Assembly (NCBI GenBank): GCA_001790315.1
Contig: MGCE01000140.1
Location: 1-7,288, forward strand
Origin: Candidatus Rokubacteria bacterium RIFCSPLOWO2_02_FULL_72_37
GTDB taxonomy: Bacteria > Methylomirabilota > Methylomirabilia > Rokubacteriales > CSP1-6
Direction of reading: 5' to 3'
Length of the DNA stretch: 7,288 nt
The notes under the pieces are model-generated. The model was not told where the DNA came from. It did not search any database and saw only the letters and a program-made list of their open reading frames with translations. The translations under genes and the position numbers were made by a program. Shown here in pieces: positions 5,113 to 7,288 of this stretch (positions are counted from its first letter, which is position 1; each line of letters starts with the position of its first letter).

Positions 5113-6015
5113 ATGAAGCTCGTCCGCTTCTCCATGAACGGCCACCCCCCCCGCCTCGGCGCGCTCCACGGGGACCGGATCGCGGATCTCCAGGCCAGCG
5201 TGGCCGCGACCCTGGATCGCCGGGGCGTCGTCCGGGCGGCCGAGATCGCCGCGGCCCTGGTCCCTCCGAGCACCCGCGCCTTCCTCGAGGGAGGCGCCGC
5301 GGCCCAGGACGCGGTCGCCGACATTACGGAGTGGGTCACGGTGCCTGCGTCGGCCGCGCGCCTCTGCGCGCCGATCGCGGACCCGGGCAAGTTCATCTGC
5401 ATCGGGCTCAACTACAGCGACCACGCCGCGGAGGGCGGCAACCCCATCCCCGAAGAGCCGCCCCTGTTCGCCAAGTGGGCGAACGCCATCCTGGACCCCG
5501 GCGAGGCGATCCTCCGGCCGCGCGGCTCGCAGAAGCTCGACTGGGAGGTCGAGCTCGGCGTGGTCATCGGCCGCACGGCACGGTTCGTCCCGAAGGAACA
5601 GGCGCTCGACCACGTCTGGGGCTACACGATCGTCAACGACGTGAGCGCCCGCGACTTCCAGTTCATCACGACGCAGTGGACGACGGGCAAGGCGTGCGAG
5701 ACGTTCGCGCCGCTCGGGCCCTACATCGCGGATCGTGGCGAGATCGCGGACCCGCACCACCTCGATCTCAAGACCTGGGTCAACGGCCAGCTGATGCAGC
5801 ATGGCAACACCAGGACGCTCATCTTCGACGTGCGCTACCTGGTGAGCTACCTCTCGGGGCTCATGACGCTCGTGCCCGGCGATCTCATCGCGACGGGGAC
5901 GCCGCCGGGCTGTGGCTTCGCGAAGAAGCCGCCGGTGTTCCTGCAGCCGGGCGACACCGTCCGGATGGAGATCACCGGGCTGGGCCGGCTCGAGAATCCG
6001 GTGAAGGACGCCTGA
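5113..6015 (+). CDS. Fumarylacetoacetate hydrolase (FAH)-family protein
   Basis: This 300-residue cytoplasmic enzyme has the usual length for bacterial FAH-superfamily members. An N-terminal lead-in domain (1-85) precedes the catalytic fold. KFICIGLNYSDHAAE (93-107) carries the likely catalytic His104/Glu107 pair. DWEVELGVVIG (143-153) supplies metal ligands Glu145 and Glu147, and GYTIVNDVSARD (170-181) supplies Asp176. Lys193, the FAPLGP turn (198-203), VNGQLMQ (223-229), TGTPPGCGF (261-269) and GLGRLENPV (289-297) complete the signature. The superfamily covers fumarylacetoacetate hydrolysis, acylpyruvate hydrolysis, oxaloacetate decarboxylation and 2-oxo-4-enoate hydratase/decarboxylase steps of aromatic breakdown; sequence alone does not choose, though the layout resembles the acylpyruvase/FAHD1-like group. 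Start ATG 5113 has a good ribosome site. It is cotranscribed with the mutase gene 3 bp downstream. Confidence 0.93.
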   Translation: MKLVRFSMNGHPPRLGALHGDRIADLQASVAATLDRRGVVRAAEIAAALVPPSTRAFLEGGAAAQDAVADITEWVTVPASAARLCAPIADPGKFICIGLNYSDHAAEGGNPIPEEPPLFAKWANAILDPGEAILRPRGSQKLDWEVELGVVIGRTARFVPKEQALDHVWGYTIVNDVSARDFQFITTQWTTGKACETFAPLGPYIADRGEIADPHHLDLKTWVNGQLMQHGNTRTLIFDVRYLVSYLSGLMTLVPGDLIATGTPPGCGFAKKPPVFLQPGDTVRMEITGLGRLENPVKDA

Positions 6016-6018
6016 GCC

Positions 6019-7230
6019 ATGCTCGACCTGATCGCGCCGCTGGTCGTTTCGAACGCGACGAAGATCGTCCTGGTCTCGCTCGACGGCCTGGGCGGGCTGC
6101 CGCGGCCCGAGACCGGACGCTCGGAGCTCGAGACCGCCGAGCTCCCGAACCTCGCGGCGCTCGCCACCGAGGCGGCGTGCGGCCTGCTCCGCCACGTCGC
6201 GCCCGGCATCACGCCGGGCAGTGGCCCCGGCCACCTCGGGCTGTTCGGCTACGATCCGCTCCGGCACCAGGTGGGCCGCGGCGTGCTCGAGGCCCTCGGC
6301 ATCGAGTTCGACCTGCGAGCCGGCGACGTCGCCGCGCGCGGGAACTTCTGCACCGTGGACGCCGCGGGCCGCATCACCGACCGTCGAGCGGGCCGGATCC
6401 CTACGGAGACCTGCGTCAAGCTCGTCGAGCGCCTGCGGACGATCCGGCTGCCCGGGGTCGAGATGTTCGTCGAGCCCGTGAAGGAGCACCGGTTCGTCCT
6501 CGTCCTCCGCCAGACCGGGCGTGGCGGCACCCTCTCCGGCCGTCTGTCGGAGACCGACCCGCAGGCCGTCGGCGAGCGGCCGCTGGCCGTGCGGGCGCTG
6601 GTCCCGAAGGCCCGCGCCACCGCCGGGCGGGTCAACCGCTTCGTCGAGGGCGCGCGCCGCCTCCTGGCCGACGCGGCGCCGGCCAACATGGTGCTGCTCC
6701 GCGGGTTCGATCAGCTCCCGAAGCTTCCTCGGTTCCCGGAGGTCTTCGGCCTGCGAAGCGCGGCGATCGCCGCCTACCCGATGTACCGCGGGCTCGCGAA
6801 GGTCGTCGGCATCGAGGTGCTCAAGACGGGCGGCACCTTCGCCGACGAGGTCGCGACGCTGCGCGAGCACTGGAACGCGTACGACTTCTTCTTCGTCCAC
6901 TACAAGGACACCGACAAGGCCGGCGAGGACGGTGACTTCGACGCCAAGGTGGCGGCGCTCGAGCGTTTCGACCGCTTCGTCCCCGCGATCCGCGACCTCC
7001 GGCCCGACGTCCTCGTGGTGACCGGGGATCACGCGACACCCTCGATCCTCGCCGCGCACGGCTGGCAGCCTGTTCCCGTGCTGCTGTGGAGCCGTTACTG
7101 CGGCGCCGACGCCGTCGCCGCATTCACCGAGCGGGCGTGCAGCGCCGGCAGCCTGGGCGTGCTCCCCGCCCACCACCTGATGCCGCTCGTCATGGCAAAC
7201 GCCCTCCGGCTCACGAAGTTCGGCGCGTGA
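6019..7230 (+). CDS. apgM: 2,3-bisphosphoglycerate-independent phosphoglycerate mutase, archaeal type (ApgM family)
   Basis: This 403-residue protein belongs to the alkaline phosphatase superfamily and should interconvert 3- and 2-phosphoglycerate in the cytoplasm using two metal ions. SLDGLGG (20-26) provides metal ligand Asp22. GITPGSGPGHLGLFGYDP (63-80) contains the phosphorylated Ser68. GRGVLEALG (86-94), ARGNF (106-110) and DRRAGR (121-126) are ApgM hallmarks. HYKDTDKAGEDGDFDAKV (294-311) and TGDHATP (335-341) hold further metal ligands (Asp299, Asp337, His338), with a late His at 385/386. Position 303 is Glu where archaeal relatives have His; I recall Glu as common in the bacterial branch. 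The C-terminus ANALRLTKFGA also looks bacterial. Start ATG 6019 follows the FAH stop by 3 bp, with AAGGA at 6004-6008 as a possible ribosome site 10 bases away. It could have a specialised substrate, but glycolytic mutase is the default. Confidence 0.92.
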   Translation: MLDLIAPLVVSNATKIVLVSLDGLGGLPRPETGRSELETAELPNLAALATEAACGLLRHVAPGITPGSGPGHLGLFGYDPLRHQVGRGVLEALGIEFDLRAGDVAARGNFCTVDAAGRITDRRAGRIPTETCVKLVERLRTIRLPGVEMFVEPVKEHRFVLVLRQTGRGGTLSGRLSETDPQAVGERPLAVRALVPKARATAGRVNRFVEGARRLLADAAPANMVLLRGFDQLPKLPRFPEVFGLRSAAIAAYPMYRGLAKVVGIEVLKTGGTFADEVATLREHWNAYDFFFVHYKDTDKAGEDGDFDAKVAALERFDRFVPAIRDLRPDVLVVTGDHATPSILAAHGWQPVPVLLWSRYCGADAVAAFTERACSAGSLGVLPAHHLMPLVMANALRLTKFGA

Positions 7231-7248
7231 GGCGGACGTGCCACGCGC
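7223..7248 (+). terminator. Weak hairpin overlapping the apgM stop
   Basis: GCGCGTG (7223-7229) pairs with CACGCGC (7242-7248) around a 12-nt loop. No T-run follows, so this is a doubtful terminator. Confidence 0.25.
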
Positions 7249-7263
7249 GCGATAGTGAATAAC

Positions 7264-7288
7264 GTGGACGAGACCGAACGCTTCGCGG
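7264..7288 (+). CDS. Possible start of a further gene (partial, uncertain)
   Basis: A GTG at 7264 (or the in-frame GTG at 7255) opens a frame that runs off the window with G/C-rich codons reading VDETERFA. GATAGT at 7251-7256 could be a -10 element, placing a transcript start at 7263-7264, the same leaderless geometry as the cytochrome gene. Eight codons cannot establish a gene. Confidence 0.25.

Noticed and set aside
4857..6935. A 692-codon plus-strand frame over the FAH and mutase genes
   Set aside because: It is very rich in Arg, Gly, Pro and Ala with no domain, and overlaps two well-supported enzymes in another frame.
5107..7176. A 689-codon minus-strand frame opposite FAH and the mutase
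   Set aside because: This is an antisense shadow frame caused by high GC at third positions; it has no recognisable domain or ribosome site.
1..7288. CRISPR arrays, tRNA or rRNA genes, insertion sequences, toxin-antitoxin or defence genes
   Set aside because: I saw no regularly spaced repeats, no recognisable tRNA or rRNA sequence, no transposase or integrase, and no defence domains; all long stretches are filled by the genes listed.

Overview
This is GC-rich bacterial DNA, by eye about two thirds or more G+C, with strong G/C preference at third codon positions. The gene order runs through several unrelated transcription units. The combination of an archaeal-type phosphoglycerate mutase of the bacterial clade, a TRAP transporter, a CusF-like copper protein and G+C-rich intergenic hairpins suggests an environmental lineage such as Rokubacteria/Methylomirabilota or a deltaproteobacterial relative. 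That placement is inference from style and gene content, because the window has no rRNA or other marker gene.

Layout. (1) 1-429 (+): the 3' end of a MalK/UgpC-type ABC transporter ATPase (TOBE region), probably the last gene of a solute-uptake operon lying to the left. (2) 430-575: a convergent intergenic spacer packed with G/C hairpins. (3) 3673-576 (-): a complete three-gene TRAP transporter operon in the order binding protein (dctP), small permease (dctQ), large permease (dctM). dctQ and dctM overlap by 4 bp (ATGA). dctP has an excellent sigma70-type promoter, TTGACA-17-TAGAAT, whose spacer holds a perfect 16-bp palindrome that is a likely operator. (4) 3803-4204 (+): a membrane-anchored single-haem cytochrome c, divergent from dctP and possibly translated from a leaderless mRNA. 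(5) 4935-4182 (-): a secreted 131-residue protein of unknown function followed by a CusF-like copper-binding protein; the last 23 bp of the latter overlap the cytochrome gene tail to tail. (6) 5113-7230 (+): a two-gene operon of a fumarylacetoacetate hydrolase-family enzyme and an archaeal-type 2,3-bisphosphoglycerate-independent phosphoglycerate mutase, 3 bp apart. (7) 7231-7288: a weak hairpin and perhaps the first codons of another gene.

How the genes may work together. The TRAP system would import an organic acid using an ion gradient. The FAH-family enzyme acts in organic-acid catabolism and the mutase joins lower glycolysis, so the right half is plausibly central carbon and acid metabolism. 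The cytochrome, copper protein and unknown secreted protein form an extracytoplasmic group that may relate to respiratory metal centres. All of these links are contextual only.

I do not see a clear undescribed system such as a defence island, RNA-guided system or mobile element. The best leads are the palindrome inside the dctP promoter, the repeated hairpin motif at 434-565, and the unknown secreted protein beside the CusF-like gene.
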